Notes: generated by a model from the sequence alone, not told the origin. Counted from the stretch's first letter, positions 16,927 through 24,960 are shown. The stretch: 54,459 nt of DNA from CAZWRV01 sp964636325 (GCA_964636325.1 CAZWRV010000039.1:1-54459); one strand, 5' to 3'. Numbers and translations are program-made.

Positions 16927-18315
16927 ATGAAAACGACTGGCAGAGGGCACCTGTTCAAGCGCGGTGGAATATACACGCTCCAGTACAACTTCAAGGGCCG
17001 ACGGCGGATGGTCTCGCTCAAGACCGCCGACAGGCGAGAGGCGGAACGCCGGCGGGATGAGCTTCTATCCGGAGCCTTGCTTGCCACGTCCAAGGAGAAG
17101 GTCATAGTCCATATCGCCGAGGCGCGGAAGCTGATAAGCTCGGTGAACTATCCGCTCGACGCGGTATGGGGGCAATACATGATGAGCTCGAAGAGGCCGG
17201 ATTCCAGCGACGGCACGCTCGGCAACTACGAACGGAACTGGGGCAAGTTCAAGTCCTGGCTTAACAGCAACTATCCGATCATTGAACGGATCAACCAGGT
17301 AACGAAAAAGGAGGCTGAACTCTATGCTGGGCATTTGTGGAACAGCGGCATATCAGCGAACACCTACAACTACCACATACAGAGCCTGAAGTTGATATTC
17401 AAGGTGCTCTGCGGGGGCTCGGAGAACCCGTTCGCAGAGGTCGGCCGCAAAAACGAGATGAAGGTCCATAGGAAGCACTTTGAGAAGGCCGATGTGTTAA
17501 AGATCCTGGCTGCAGTGGACAGTGCCGATTCCGTCTTGGTGATGCAGAGAGGCGCAGACAACAAGTTCATAAAGAGGGACACGCTCTATCTGACCAACAA
17601 GGACGAGATGCGGGTACTGTTCTACCTGGGGGCATGGACGGGGGCTCGGCTCGCTGACTGCGCCCTGATGAAGAGGGAGTCTGTAGACCTGGCAAACAAC
17701 AGCATCACGTTCACGCCGATTAAGACGCGGCAGATCCAGCGGGAGGTGACCATCCCCATCCATCCTGACCTGCGCCGGGTACTGGTCGGACATATGAAGT
17801 CTTCCAAGGGGAAATACCTCCTAACGCACGTTTCTGAAAGATACCAGCGGAACCCCGACGGTGTTATCCAGGATGTCCAGAAAGTACTAGAACACTGTGG
17901 TTTTGTGACACGCGGCGATGTTGAAGACAAAGGGCAGAGAACCAGAAAGGCGAACATATACGGTTACCACAGTTTCCGTCACAGCTTTGCCACTTTTGCA
18001 GCCAACGCCGGAGTGCCTATCGCCATACTTGCGCACATCTTAGGGGACAACATCCGGACGCTCGAGAAGTATTATATCAAGGTTTCAGACGATGCCAAGC
18101 AGGCGGCCGTCAACGCCTTGTCCATTAGTATTGACCAGAAGACGCTACCGAGTATAACCGATGCCGAGGTATGTACCACCAAGGGCACAGCCGCTACCGC
18201 TGGTGCCACGAATGCAGAGCTCCGCGAGCGCATCCGCAAAGTGGCCGAGACCATCCGGACTTCCAGAGGCATACCCCGGCCGTTACAAGAACGCTTGCTG
18301 GCCATGCTGGGATAG
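16927..18315 (+). CDS. int: Tyrosine recombinase / integrase of the tRNA-Val island
   Basis: A 462-residue phage-type integrase. An N-terminal basic strand region (HLFKRGGIYTLQYNFKGRRR) and a SAM-like core-binding domain (about 75-170) precede the catalytic domain. Catalytic residues are Arg241 (TGARLADC), His348 and Arg351 (HSFRHSF), and Tyr383 (TLEKYY). The position of the usual LGH histidine is Asp374 (LGDN), a tolerated variation in some families. The ATG at 16927 follows AAGGGGGAAGCT; an upstream ATG at 16873 lacks a ribosome site and overlaps the candidate arm site. It acts with the excisionase-like protein to insert and excise the element at tRNA-Val. Confidence 0.95.
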   Translation: MKTTGRGHLFKRGGIYTLQYNFKGRRRMVSLKTADRREAERRRDELLSGALLATSKEKVIVHIAEARKLISSVNYPLDAVWGQYMMSSKRPDSSDGTLGNYERNWGKFKSWLNSNYPIIERINQVTKKEAELYAGHLWNSGISANTYNYHIQSLKLIFKVLCGGSENPFAEVGRKNEMKVHRKHFEKADVLKILAAVDSADSVLVMQRGADNKFIKRDTLYLTNKDEMRVLFYLGAWTGARLADCALMKRESVDLANNSITFTPIKTRQIQREVTIPIHPDLRRVLVGHMKSSKGKYLLTHVSERYQRNPDGVIQDVQKVLEHCGFVTRGDVEDKGQRTRKANIYGYHSFRHSFATFAANAGVPIAILAHILGDNIRTLEKYYIKVSDDAKQAAVNALSISIDQKTLPSITDAEVCTTKGTAATAGATNAELRERIRKVAETIRTSRGIPRPLQERLLAMLG

Positions 18316-19050
18316 GCCAGCCGCCCGTCCAGCAGCCGGACAGACGTGGATCTGCTCGGGTCATAGCCGCTCGGCAGTGGGTAGCGGGTGCCTCAGCCTG
18401 GGGATGCAACACCGGCGGACGTACCCCCGGCGGCAGGTACGCCGTCAACATCGTAGAGACGCCCGGCGTCCAAGCCTCTCCTGTATGTCCGGGTGCCCGC
18501 AGTGCCCCCTGCCGGAGGCATCTCCGTCGGCACATCCGGAGGGATCGCCGTCGGCTCCCCATGCCGCTGCGCATCGAGCAGGCTCATGACAGTATGTCTT
18601 CAGTCAATCCCGTCCAAAATAAAGATGGAATTGTCTATGTAAAACGTCCCAAGGGGTGTTTTTTCGGGGTCGGGGTCGCTATCGGGATCGGAATCGAAAC
18701 TTGAATTCAAACGACCCCGATTCCGATACCGATGAGAATATTTTGGACACTAATGGTCTTCAGTATACCGGGCACACTAGCAGCAGGGGGGGCTAGCCGG
18801 TATGGCCGGCACCCCCTCCACCCCATGCTGCCACCACCGCCGGTCGCATCGATGACACCTTCCTCGATCATCAGCTTTCCACCTAAAGCCTCTATTTTTT
18901 ATCTGAAAGGGGATTATCAACGTGATTTTTAAAGAAAAAAGGGCGAATGAAAATTGACACTCGTTTACGCCGTATCATGTTGAACTATAAAGACAACAGC
19001 ATGCCCCCCCATCCGGTGGTAGGGGGGTAGGCAGGCAAGGAGGTGGTTGA
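18316..19050. other. 735-bp gap behind the integrase
   Basis: No convincing gene. It contains a MITE-like insertion (18605-18755) and a GC-rich hairpin (18781-18830, arms CAGCA/TGCTG and GGGGGG/CCCCCT around GCCGG/CCGGC). An AT-rich stretch (18890-18990) probably holds the promoter of the replication genes. Bases 18330-18590 are GC-rich with Pro/Gly-coding character on the minus strand, perhaps a decayed gene end. Confidence 0.4.
18605..18755. mobile_element. MITE-like 151-bp insertion with 9-bp target duplication
   Basis: The segment is flanked directly by GTCTTCAGT on both sides (18596-18604 and 18756-18764). Its ends are inverted: left CAATCCCGTCCAAAATA, right reads CATTAGTGTCCAAAATA on the other strand, 13 of 17 matching with a perfect 10-bp core. 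The inside holds an imperfect palindrome of GGGATCGGAATCG type around an EcoRI-like centre. There is no coding capacity, so it would need a transposase in trans. Confidence 0.7.
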
Positions 19051-19365
19051 ATGACAGTTAACGAGTTTAAGACTATCAAGCAGTCGCTCAAGGTGTTGGC
19101 CGACTTTGGCGCAGTCAGTGCTGCGTCTGTCGAGGAGATAGGAACGCTTGTGGACTCGCCCGCAAAGTCGGCGCCGGCGCTCCCGGAACTCATGACACGC
19201 CCGCAGGTGGCTGAGAGGATCGGAACGTGCCCGCGCACGGTACGGAACTACGAGCGGTCTGGGCTCCTGCGGCCCATCAGGCTGGCTGGCAAGAGGCTGG
19301 TCAGATACCGGCGCGAAGACGTTGAAAGGTTTCTTGAGGAGGGAGGTGGGAAGATTAATGAATAA
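19051..19365 (+). CDS. Excisionase-like small HTH (MerR-type, HTH_17) DNA-binding protein
   Basis: A 104-residue protein. Its C-terminal half is a winged-helix of excisionase type: LMTRPQVAERIGTCPRTVRNYERSGLLRP, then the wing KRLVRYRREDVERFL. The first 45 residues are helical with no clear family. AAGGAGGTGG precedes the ATG. It overlaps the start of the primase-like gene by 8 nt, so the two are co-translated. Likely roles are recombination directionality factor for the integrase, or regulator of the replication genes. Confidence 0.85.
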   Translation: MTVNEFKTIKQSLKVLADFGAVSAASVEEIGTLVDSPAKSAPALPELMTRPQVAERIGTCPRTVRNYERSGLLRPIRLAGKRLVRYRREDVERFLEEGGGKINE

Positions 19366-20023
19366 TGATAAAGGTGTGCCCGTTGCTGCGAACAACGGGC
19401 ACGGTCAGAAGCCCGGTGTAGGCTCGAACCTGGACTCTAATCTATCCGCCAAGTTCGACATTGCAACGTTCATCTCTGTTACGACAGGGGCGGAAGACGG
19501 TTCCCATTTATCCATCGCAGTAGGAACCGGAGCCAGGCGGATCAGGCTTACGTTCGCGCAGTTCAAAGAGGCCATGGCTTCGGCTCCGGCGCTCCTGGAC
19601 GACAACCTCTGGTTCTGCCCTTCAGTGCTTGATGGCCAGGGCAGGACGGCAGCCAACTGTTTGTCGACACAAAGTATTCTACTCGAAGCAGATTACGGCA
19701 GTCTCGGTCATAAGCGTCCCAGTCCCTTTCCAGACTACCAGTCCGCGCTTGACCACATCTATATACAGCCCGTGCAGCCGCAGATACTCTGGCACTCCGG
19801 GCACGGTTTTCAGATGGCCTTCCTCCTTGAGGAGCCCGTCATCTTCGCCGACAGCGCCGCCGCGGACGTATACGAGAACCAGAAGTGGAAGCTGTGCCGG
19901 TTGTTCCGCTGCACAGAGACACCGTCGAGGGCCGGTCTGTTCCGCTTCCCGGGTTGTATGAACAAGAAGCCGGGCTGTCCGGATGTTAGGGGCAGCCTGC
20001 TCCGCTGGGAGGTGGAACCGTGA
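19358..20023 (+). CDS. Primase-like (AEP/PrimPol-type) replication protein
   Basis: A 221-residue protein. It shows the order of motifs found in small archaeo-eukaryotic primases of plasmids and islands: an acidic motif (ILLEADYGSLG), a glycine-histidine motif (WHSGHGFQMAFLL), and a closing LFRFPGCMNKKPG that matches the R-[LF]-P-G-x-x-N-x-K motif. The first 75 residues are less conserved. ATG at 19358 follows GGAGGGAGGTGGG. The downstream helicase gene overlaps its stop (GTGA). Together they look like a split primase-helicase for self-replication of the excised element. The catalytic acids are not certain by eye. Confidence 0.65.
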   Translation: MNNDKGVPVAANNGHGQKPGVGSNLDSNLSAKFDIATFISVTTGAEDGSHLSIAVGTGARRIRLTFAQFKEAMASAPALLDDNLWFCPSVLDGQGRTAANCLSTQSILLEADYGSLGHKRPSPFPDYQSALDHIYIQPVQPQILWHSGHGFQMAFLLEEPVIFADSAAADVYENQKWKLCRLFRCTETPSRAGLFRFPGCMNKKPGCPDVRGSLLRWEVEP

Positions 20024-22356
20024 AGCCATATTCCCTTGGACAACTGGCTGGGATCCTCGACGGAGTCCGTCTGGAGCCCGCCGACATTTCCGTAAGTACA
20101 AACCGGGAGCGGAAGGTCCTCCGGAAGGATTCCGCCAAAGCCCCGCGTCCACCGCTGCCGACGTCCACAGCGTCGTCCAAGGAGTTCGCGAAGTACCTGT
20201 TGACCAAGCACCCAGCAGGGGTCCGCTCCGAGGTCTTCCACCTTGCGGTCTGGGCTCTGCATGACTGGGGGATGGACGTTGAAGAGAGCAAAGACATCCT
20301 CAAGGGGCTGCCATGGGTACCGAAGCGCTACATAGGCAGGCTTCAGCAGGAAATCGAGCGCTGCCTTTCAAAGCCGCGGCCTGAAGCTTCGGCTACCGAA
20401 GCAGCCTTCCAGCCGCCCAGGCCCCTGAACAGGCAGCAGGCTGTAGCCCTGGCCGACTGCCCCCGGCTGAAGCCTGCATTCGTCAAGATGTTGAAGCATT
20501 ATTGCCACGAGACGGGAATGGAGGTCACGGAGAAGCTGACGGCCTGCTGCCGGATACTGGAGCACGTCCGCGGCAGGGAGAAGCAGTCGGTGGTCATGTT
20601 CCCCTGCGGATCCGGCAAGTCGACCTGGGCGCTGGTACATGTGGCCGTGAACGCCTCGCGCCGTACACCCTACTTGCTCGTACTGCAGGACAGGGCATCC
20701 GTCTTCAGGGCGGCGGCACAGCTCAAGGTCCTCATGCCGCCGGGGTCGGTCGGGATCTACGCCGGATGGAATTCCGCCGAATGCAAGTCCATCAGCGGCC
20801 ATGATCTGAAATACACCGACTGCCTGCGCGACGATCCTAAGGGCGCCTGCCTCAAATGCTCCGGCAAAGCCGGTTGCCACTACCATAAGTCCCGGAGTCA
20901 GCTCGGGCGCAACGTGGTTCTGATGACCCGCGAGTCCTTCCTGCTCCTCTGCGAACGAAGGCAGGAGTTCGAGCGCCACCGCATCATAGTCGACGAGGCG
21001 CTGCTCACGTTCGCCGACAGGGAATTCAGCGCGGACGAGCTTGACGTCCTGCACCGGATATTCAACAGGTTCACGCCCGGCAAGGAGACCGCCGGTCTTC
21101 TGGGCAGGCTCTTCCCGCCGCTGAAGTTCAGGGCGTACGGCGGGATGGTCCGGACCCCGGACGACCGAGTCCGGTGGATGGACCTTTCCGGCGCATGGGA
21201 TCCCGCTGTCTCCGCGCGGATCATGCGGTTCGTCAGGGCGGCTGGCGCAGGCTTCCGCGAACACGAGGAGCTGGTGCTGCGCTTCCTGCTCTTCATGCGC
21301 ACCGCGGCCGCCTGCGGCGCCAGCATCGCCTACCTCTTCGACGGCGGCAGGCTCATGGTCAAGAAGGACCGGCTCGACCTGCGCGCGTTCACCACGTGCG
21401 CCGGCCTGACGGTGCTGGACGCCACGGCCGCCGTGTCGCTATCGGAGTTCGCCCCCGACACCCGCATCTGGACCTGCCCGGATCTGGAAAGCTATGCGCT
21501 GCAGGGTAAGGCCAGCGTCTACGCTGTTGTCGGGAATGCGACCAAGAGGCGCAGGATGAAGAACAGCGCCGCCGGACTGGAGCTGCTGGCCAGGCACTGC
21601 GCGGACATCTTCGCGGGCGGTCCAGACATGATGCTTCCATTCAACCGGGAATCCCCCTACGACACCTACCCCGGTACGCCCAGGTTCGATCTGGCGGATG
21701 TCGAGAAGGGGATAGCCGGTATCGCCGTCGGCAGGGGCGTCGTCGCCAATATCCGCAAGATAAGCAGGGGCCTCATGCGCGGCACCAACGATTTCCGCAT
21801 CTGCACCACGGCCTTCTTTGCCGCTTCCGGCCTCTTCACCTCCGTACAGGACTGCGCCCTCCACGCCTGCCTGCGGCTGAAGAGGGACCTGCCCCTTTCC
21901 GAGGTGTTCGGAGCCGACGGCCGCCCAGCTATGCACCACGGCAGATTCAAGAACGACCTAGTGCAGGACATCTTTGTACGGATGGCCGTCGGCGAACTGC
22001 ATCAAGGGTTGTACAGGACCGCCGTCCGCGACGGCCGTGACGTGGCCGTGGTCATTGCAGTGCCCGACGTAGGGTGGCTGGTACCGCTGCGGCAGCTGAT
22101 GCGCTTCGAGGTCGTGGACGCGGCCCACCCGAACGCCCAGACCGTCCAGCAGTTCAAGGGGCTGTCGGAGCTCATGAACATGGAGCCCGGCGCCAGTATA
22201 GGGAAGAGGCAGGCCGCCGTGACGATGGGCTACTCCGGCGACGGCGCCTGGAAGGACCACAAGGAGCGCATATACGGGCTGCTGGAGCTGTTTTTCCGCA
22301 TGTCGCAGGATGGCACAGCGCTGGTGCGGCGTGACATGCTGGAGAGCGCTGCCTAG
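20020..22356 (+). CDS. SF2-like helicase/ATPase with XPD/DinG-type cysteine cluster
   Basis: A 778-residue protein. Walker A is FPCGSGKSTW (about residues 194-203) and the DEAx box is RIIVDEAL (about 322-329). Between them lies Cys268-x8-Cys277-x2-Cys280-x5-Cys286 followed by two His, then GRNVVLMTRESFLLL. XPD/DinG helicases carry their Fe-S cluster at this same place, so a cluster or zinc site is likely. The C-terminal part is less clear; its end (SIGKRQAAVTMGYS) looks like a small HTH. GTG start overlaps the stop of the primase-like gene by four bases. Probable role: replicative helicase of the element. The helicase family is an inference from motif order. Confidence 0.7.
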   Translation: MKPYSLGQLAGILDGVRLEPADISVSTNRERKVLRKDSAKAPRPPLPTSTASSKEFAKYLLTKHPAGVRSEVFHLAVWALHDWGMDVEESKDILKGLPWVPKRYIGRLQQEIERCLSKPRPEASATEAAFQPPRPLNRQQAVALADCPRLKPAFVKMLKHYCHETGMEVTEKLTACCRILEHVRGREKQSVVMFPCGSGKSTWALVHVAVNASRRTPYLLVLQDRASVFRAAAQLKVLMPPGSVGIYAGWNSAECKSISGHDLKYTDCLRDDPKGACLKCSGKAGCHYHKSRSQLGRNVVLMTRESFLLLCERRQEFERHRIIVDEALLTFADREFSADELDVLHRIFNRFTPGKETAGLLGRLFPPLKFRAYGGMVRTPDDRVRWMDLSGAWDPAVSARIMRFVRAAGAGFREHEELVLRFLLFMRTAAACGASIAYLFDGGRLMVKKDRLDLRAFTTCAGLTVLDATAAVSLSEFAPDTRIWTCPDLESYALQGKASVYAVVGNATKRRRMKNSAAGLELLARHCADIFAGGPDMMLPFNRESPYDTYPGTPRFDLADVEKGIAGIAVGRGVVANIRKISRGLMRGTNDFRICTTAFFAASGLFTSVQDCALHACLRLKRDLPLSEVFGADGRPAMHHGRFKNDLVQDIFVRMAVGELHQGLYRTAVRDGRDVAVVIAVPDVGWLVPLRQLMRFEVVDAAHPNAQTVQQFKGLSELMNMEPGASIGKRQAAVTMGYSGDGAWKDHKERIYGLLELFFRMSQDGTALVRRDMLESAA

Positions 22357-22477
22357 AGGGAGGGGGGGAGGCTCTGTATAAGAATATAGGAGACGGGGTC
22401 TCCCCCCTCCGCCGCCGTCCAGGCGTCACAGCCTGCCAGGGGCGCTGGGATATGCGGCAGGATCAAGAAGAGGAGGA

Positions 22478-22588
22478 ATGACCGACCGCCGGTCCGCTTC
22501 GGGCCGGCGGGAGGTCACTAAGAGGCATTCGGCGTACTGGCGGCCGGAGCAGCGAGGAGTCGCCGGAGGCGACCCGCAGGCTGCGTAG
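22478..22588 (+). CDS. Possible 36-residue small ORF within a structured region
   Basis: ATG at 22478 has AGAGGAGGA directly before it at good distance. The reading frame runs 36 codons (MTDRRSASGRREV...), is rich in Arg and Gly, and ends in TAG. It covers two strong hairpins, so the sequence may be constrained as RNA instead. It could be a leader peptide for the next gene. Confidence 0.35.
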   Translation: MTDRRSASGRREVTKRHSAYWRPEQRGVAGGDPQAA

Positions 22589-22602
22589 GTGCCAGTACGC
22601 CG
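22480..22602 (+). ncRNA. Strongly structured segment (nested hairpins), possible RNA element
   Basis: A first hairpin spans 22480-22515 (CCGCCGG/CCGGCGG around GCTTCG). A second, nested one has perfect 12-bp outer arms CGGCGTACTGGC (22530-22541) and GCCAGTACGCCG (22591-22602), an inner pair GCAGC/GCTGC (22549/22580), and a tip GTCGCC-GGA-GGCGAC (22559-22573). It precedes a small gene and has no T-run. It could be an RNA regulator, a protein-binding site or an origin element. Confidence 0.45.
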
Positions 22603-22638
22603 CATGGTCCCTCGCTGAAATAACCAACAAAGGAGGAC

Positions 22639-23070
22639 ATGATGGGACTCAGGCAGAATGAGATGAAGGGGGCTGCAGACGCTTATCGGCCGACTGCGGC
22701 AGCGCCGTACACCACGGACGAAGGATCCGCGCTCCAGCGGTTGCTGGAGGGGATGGCGGCCATGGGCGCGGAGAGGAAGGCCCGGGACGCCAACTGGGTT
22801 CACGTCGAGTATTCCGCGCGGTCGGTGCTCAAGGGGGCGGAGGGCGCTGCGGCGCGCCTGATGCGGGACCTGGAAGACTGCGGCGGAACTGAGGCGGCAG
22901 GCTTACTGGAACAGCTGGCAACCGTCGGCGGAGCAGATGCCGTTCGTACAGACGGGCAGCCGGTCGGTGCTGGAAAGGGCGGAGACAAGGACAGCCCTGT
23001 CTCCGTAAACGGCATGGACGCCAACGGCCCGGACAGCTGGTACCTAGCCCAGCCGGAGCTGGGGTTCTGA
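22639..23070 (+). CDS. Small hypothetical protein of the island
   Basis: A 143-residue acidic, Ala/Gly-rich protein I do not recognise. A helical part (ALQRLLEGMAAMGAERKARD...) is followed by a low-complexity Gly/Asp/Asn tail. AAGGAGGAC gives a strong ribosome site, with ATG at 22639 and a second ATG directly after. It follows the structured segment and precedes the zinc-ribbon-like gene by 14 nt, so these two are likely co-transcribed. No function is suggested. Confidence 0.6.
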   Translation: MMGLRQNEMKGAADAYRPTAAAPYTTDEGSALQRLLEGMAAMGAERKARDANWVHVEYSARSVLKGAEGAAARLMRDLEDCGGTEAAGLLEQLATVGGADAVRTDGQPVGAGKGGDKDSPVSVNGMDANGPDSWYLAQPELGF

Positions 23071-23084
23071 GGAAGGCGGCGCAC

Positions 23085-23417
23085 ATGGCTTGCGATTATC
23101 GCAGTGTCGGCACATCCACCACGAAACAGACTAAAGGAGCCGGAGTGACTGAGGCTCCGGCCAGACAGCCGGGGCCCGTACGCTCTATCCGCCTGCTCTG
23201 CCTGGAATGCTCATCCGGGTCCTCCAAGGCGGTCAGCGAGTGCCCGACGGTAAAGTGCCCGGTCTGGCGCTTCAGGCTAGGCAGGCAGGGGGCGCGGCGG
23301 TCGACACCGGAGCTGAGGGAAAGGCGCAGGAAGCTGGCGGCGGCCGCGAGGGCCAGGAAGGTCGCACCAAGGGCTGTAGTGGAGTGGGGGCTTTCGGCCC
23401 AGCCGGATATCCTGTAG
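23085..23417 (+). CDS. Small zinc-ribbon-like protein
   Basis: A 110-residue basic protein with four cysteines in LLCLECSSGSSKAVSECPTV and KCPVWRFRLG, that is C-x2-C-x11-C-x4-C. This pattern (a C-L-x-C segment, then a C-P segment followed by W-x-[FY]-R) is common in small phage and island proteins of unknown role. A metal-binding fold and nucleic-acid contact are inferred. The ATG at 23085 follows GAAGGCGG. The tail is Arg/Ala-rich and helical (RERRRKLAAAARARK). Confidence 0.65.
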   Translation: MACDYRSVGTSTTKQTKGAGVTEAPARQPGPVRSIRLLCLECSSGSSKAVSECPTVKCPVWRFRLGRQGARRSTPELRERRRKLAAAARARKVAPRAVVEWGLSAQPDIL

Positions 23418-23762
23418 CTTTCATCTCGTCGTTATTAACTTAATAGCCCCTGCCTTCGGAAGCACCACCGACCTGGTATCTGGAGCCGGTCGGCAGCTCC
23501 CACCCCCTGAGGGCCTTGGAAACGTACAAACCGCCACTGCTGGCTAAGGTGTCTACGTTTTCCTGTCGTACTTGCACGGTCGTTCAAGAGACCGTCCGGC
23601 CCTTCCCAATCGAAACCTGTTCCAAACACGGATGTCCCTTGAAGCCCTACCGGGCTTCTTAGTGCCCAATCTGCTAAAATAAAATATGCCCCACTCCGTC
23701 CATGTACAAGGAATTTGTTCCATATTGGTAGCAACTATTTTTAGCCGGTGTATCTTCCCGCC
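23418..23762. other. 345-bp gap before the HTH gene
   Basis: No gene is credible here. It includes possible promoter sequence for the HTH gene: TAAAAT near 23675 and TTGTTC with a TTTTTA-type box near 23715-23743. I see no clear repeats or terminator. Confidence 0.35.
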
Positions 23763-24236
23763 ATGGACTCCAAAGACAACGCCTACCGAAAACGCGAATA
23801 CCAGCTCCGGAAGCTATTGAGGGAGACCGGCTCGGTTCCTGACTACCGGCGCCTGCTGGCCCTCCTGATGAAAACCGTGGCCAAAATGTCCGCGACTGAA
23901 ATAGCCTGCCTGCTGATGTTGAGGCCGAAGACTGTTGAGAACCTCGTGGCCAAGTACAAGAATAAGGGGTTGAAGACTATTGTCAGCGGAAATAAGCGTG
24001 GCGGCAGGCGCAGGTGCAACCTGTCCACCGAGCGCGAGCTGAACCTGATCCACAAGTCCTGCGTGATCGACAAGGTGTACGGAAAGCCGACGATATCCAT
24101 GAAGACGCTGAGGTCGAACTACTCCAAGTGGGTTAAGGCAGGACCGGCGGACTCGACCATCTACCGACTGCTGAAAAGGCACGTCTGCACCAAGGTCGCA
24201 AAAGGGCTGTACGCACCCCCATCCCATCACGGATGA
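23763..24236 (+). CDS. Helix-turn-helix protein related to the N-terminal half of IS630-type transposases
   Basis: A 157-residue protein with two HTH-like parts. The first is MSATEIACLLMLRPKTVENLVAKYKNKGL (about residues 40-70). A Gly/Arg linker (KRGGRRR) follows, then a second domain with TISMKTLRSNYSKWV and DSTIYRLLKRHV. This is the layout of the DNA-binding half of IS630/Tc1 transposases; the DDE catalytic half is missing, since the gene ends after RLLKRH. It may be a stand-alone regulator derived from a transposase or a truncated remnant. No Shine-Dalgarno precedes ATG 23763. A perfect palindrome begins at its stop codon. Confidence 0.65.
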   Translation: MDSKDNAYRKREYQLRKLLRETGSVPDYRRLLALLMKTVAKMSATEIACLLMLRPKTVENLVAKYKNKGLKTIVSGNKRGGRRRCNLSTERELNLIHKSCVIDKVYGKPTISMKTLRSNYSKWVKAGPADSTIYRLLKRHVCTKVAKGLYAPPSHHG

Positions 24237-24259
24237 ATTTTCCGGAGCTCCGGAAAATT
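24236..24259. promoter_or_regulatory. Perfect 24-bp palindrome at the end of the HTH gene
   Basis: Two 12-bp halves (AATTTTCCGGAG and its complement) meet without a spacer at AGCT. A second palindrome CTATCCGGATAG follows near 24281-24292. With no loop and no T-run it looks more like an operator or recombination site than a terminator. Confidence 0.5.
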
Positions 24260-24332
24260 GCTATCGTAAAGTATTTTACTATCCGGATAGGGCTGGAGGG
24301 GCAGCATGGGGTTCCGGAGGGGGTGCCGGATC

Positions 24333-24349
24333 GGGGGGGGGGGGGGGGG
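24333..24349 (+). repeat. G17 homopolymer
   Basis: Seventeen consecutive G residues, flanked by other G runs (GGAGGGGG upstream, ACGGGGG downstream). It is noncoding. It could form a G-quadruplex, be a slippage site, or be an assembly artefact in length. Confidence 0.8.
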
Positions 24350-24446
24350 AACGGGGGCCGTGAGGCAAGATGGAGGCTCCCTCGGCCGAGGCCGGCTTGT
24401 TCCGCTCGGTCCGGCCTTCCTTCCTTTAGTTCGGTACACAGACGAT

Positions 24447-24527
24447 ATAAAAAGCTTGACTACGCGGAGGCCCGTTAGGGCCGGGAGCGTAGTCACTATT
24501 AGCTTTTGCGCCGTTAGGTGCAAAAGC
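24447..24527 (-). terminator. Tandem hairpins ending the restriction-modification operon
   Basis: Read on the minus strand, a first hairpin (24527-24502, GCTTTTGC arms) has a TAAC loop. A second (24494-24458) has GACTACGC/GCGTAGTC outer arms and GGCCC/GGGCC inner arms around another TAAC loop. A T5 run follows four bases later (24453-24449). The second hairpin is a plausible intrinsic terminator for the operon that reads toward it. Confidence 0.55.
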
Positions 24528-24744
24528 GTACCACTGTTCAGGCTTTAACCTGCCGAGGGGGAGGCGCGACCCGCAGCATGACACGGATCCGGCCTCCTTT
24601 TTGCAAGCTTGGCCCGTTTCCGTTGAAAAGAACCGGCCTCCTGGATGTTCAGTGATCCGGCGCAAGTTGATCATGGTTTTGAAGGGGCAGATTCGGAATC
24701 CATGCGGCTATGTCCGCCGCGACAGACGGCGCACTGCGGATGGA

Positions 24745-24960
24745 CTACTTCTCCGGATAGACCCAGAGCTTCAGGTCGGATAGGGGCGGGAAGTCGGTCG
24801 GGAGCAGTGTCAGATCGAACGGCAGGCCGATCTTGGCCGCGTCTACCAGGTCGCTGTCCATGCAGCCGGTCCGTTCGCAGTGGCGGGCCACGATCTTCAT
24901 GTAGCGGCGCAGGATAAGTACGGGAGCCTCTTGCGGCGGTATATGCCTAAAGGACTTCAA
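24745..24960 (-). CDS. Possible small protein at the end of the restriction operon
   Basis: A 71-residue frame (MKSFRHIPPQEAPVLI...) starting with TTG and overlapping the end of the PD-(D/E)XK-like gene by 14 nt. Its composition is protein-like, with few rare residues and an amphipathic middle. The TTG start has GAGGATAT before it. It has no family I recognise and could be a chance frame. Confidence 0.35.
   Translation of the reverse strand: MKSFRHIPPQEAPVLILRRYMKIVARHCERTGCMDSDLVDAAKIGLPFDLTLLPTDFPPLSDLKLWVYPEK

Larger units (their letters stand above)
24237..24744. other. Gap between HTH gene and restriction operon
   Basis: No gene is credible. It holds the palindromes, a run of 17 G residues (24333-24349) in a wider G-rich stretch, and two tandem hairpins (24458-24527) that probably end the minus-strand operon. 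The segment 24540-24720 shows nothing I can name. Confidence 0.4.

Noticed and set aside
18393..18587. 64-codon Pro/Gly-rich frame on the minus strand behind the integrase
   Set aside because: No ribosome site and no family features; at most a decayed gene end.
23435..23734. 99-codon minus-strand frame before the HTH gene
   Set aside because: Random-looking composition, no ribosome site and no recognisable motif.
23763..24236. Complete IS630 insertion sequence
   Set aside because: No DDE catalytic half, terminal inverted repeats or TA target duplication could be found.
24458..24527. Integron attC-like words GTTAGGT and ACCTAAC
   Set aside because: They occur in hairpin loops, not as paired ends of a cassette site, and there is no integron integrase or cassette array.
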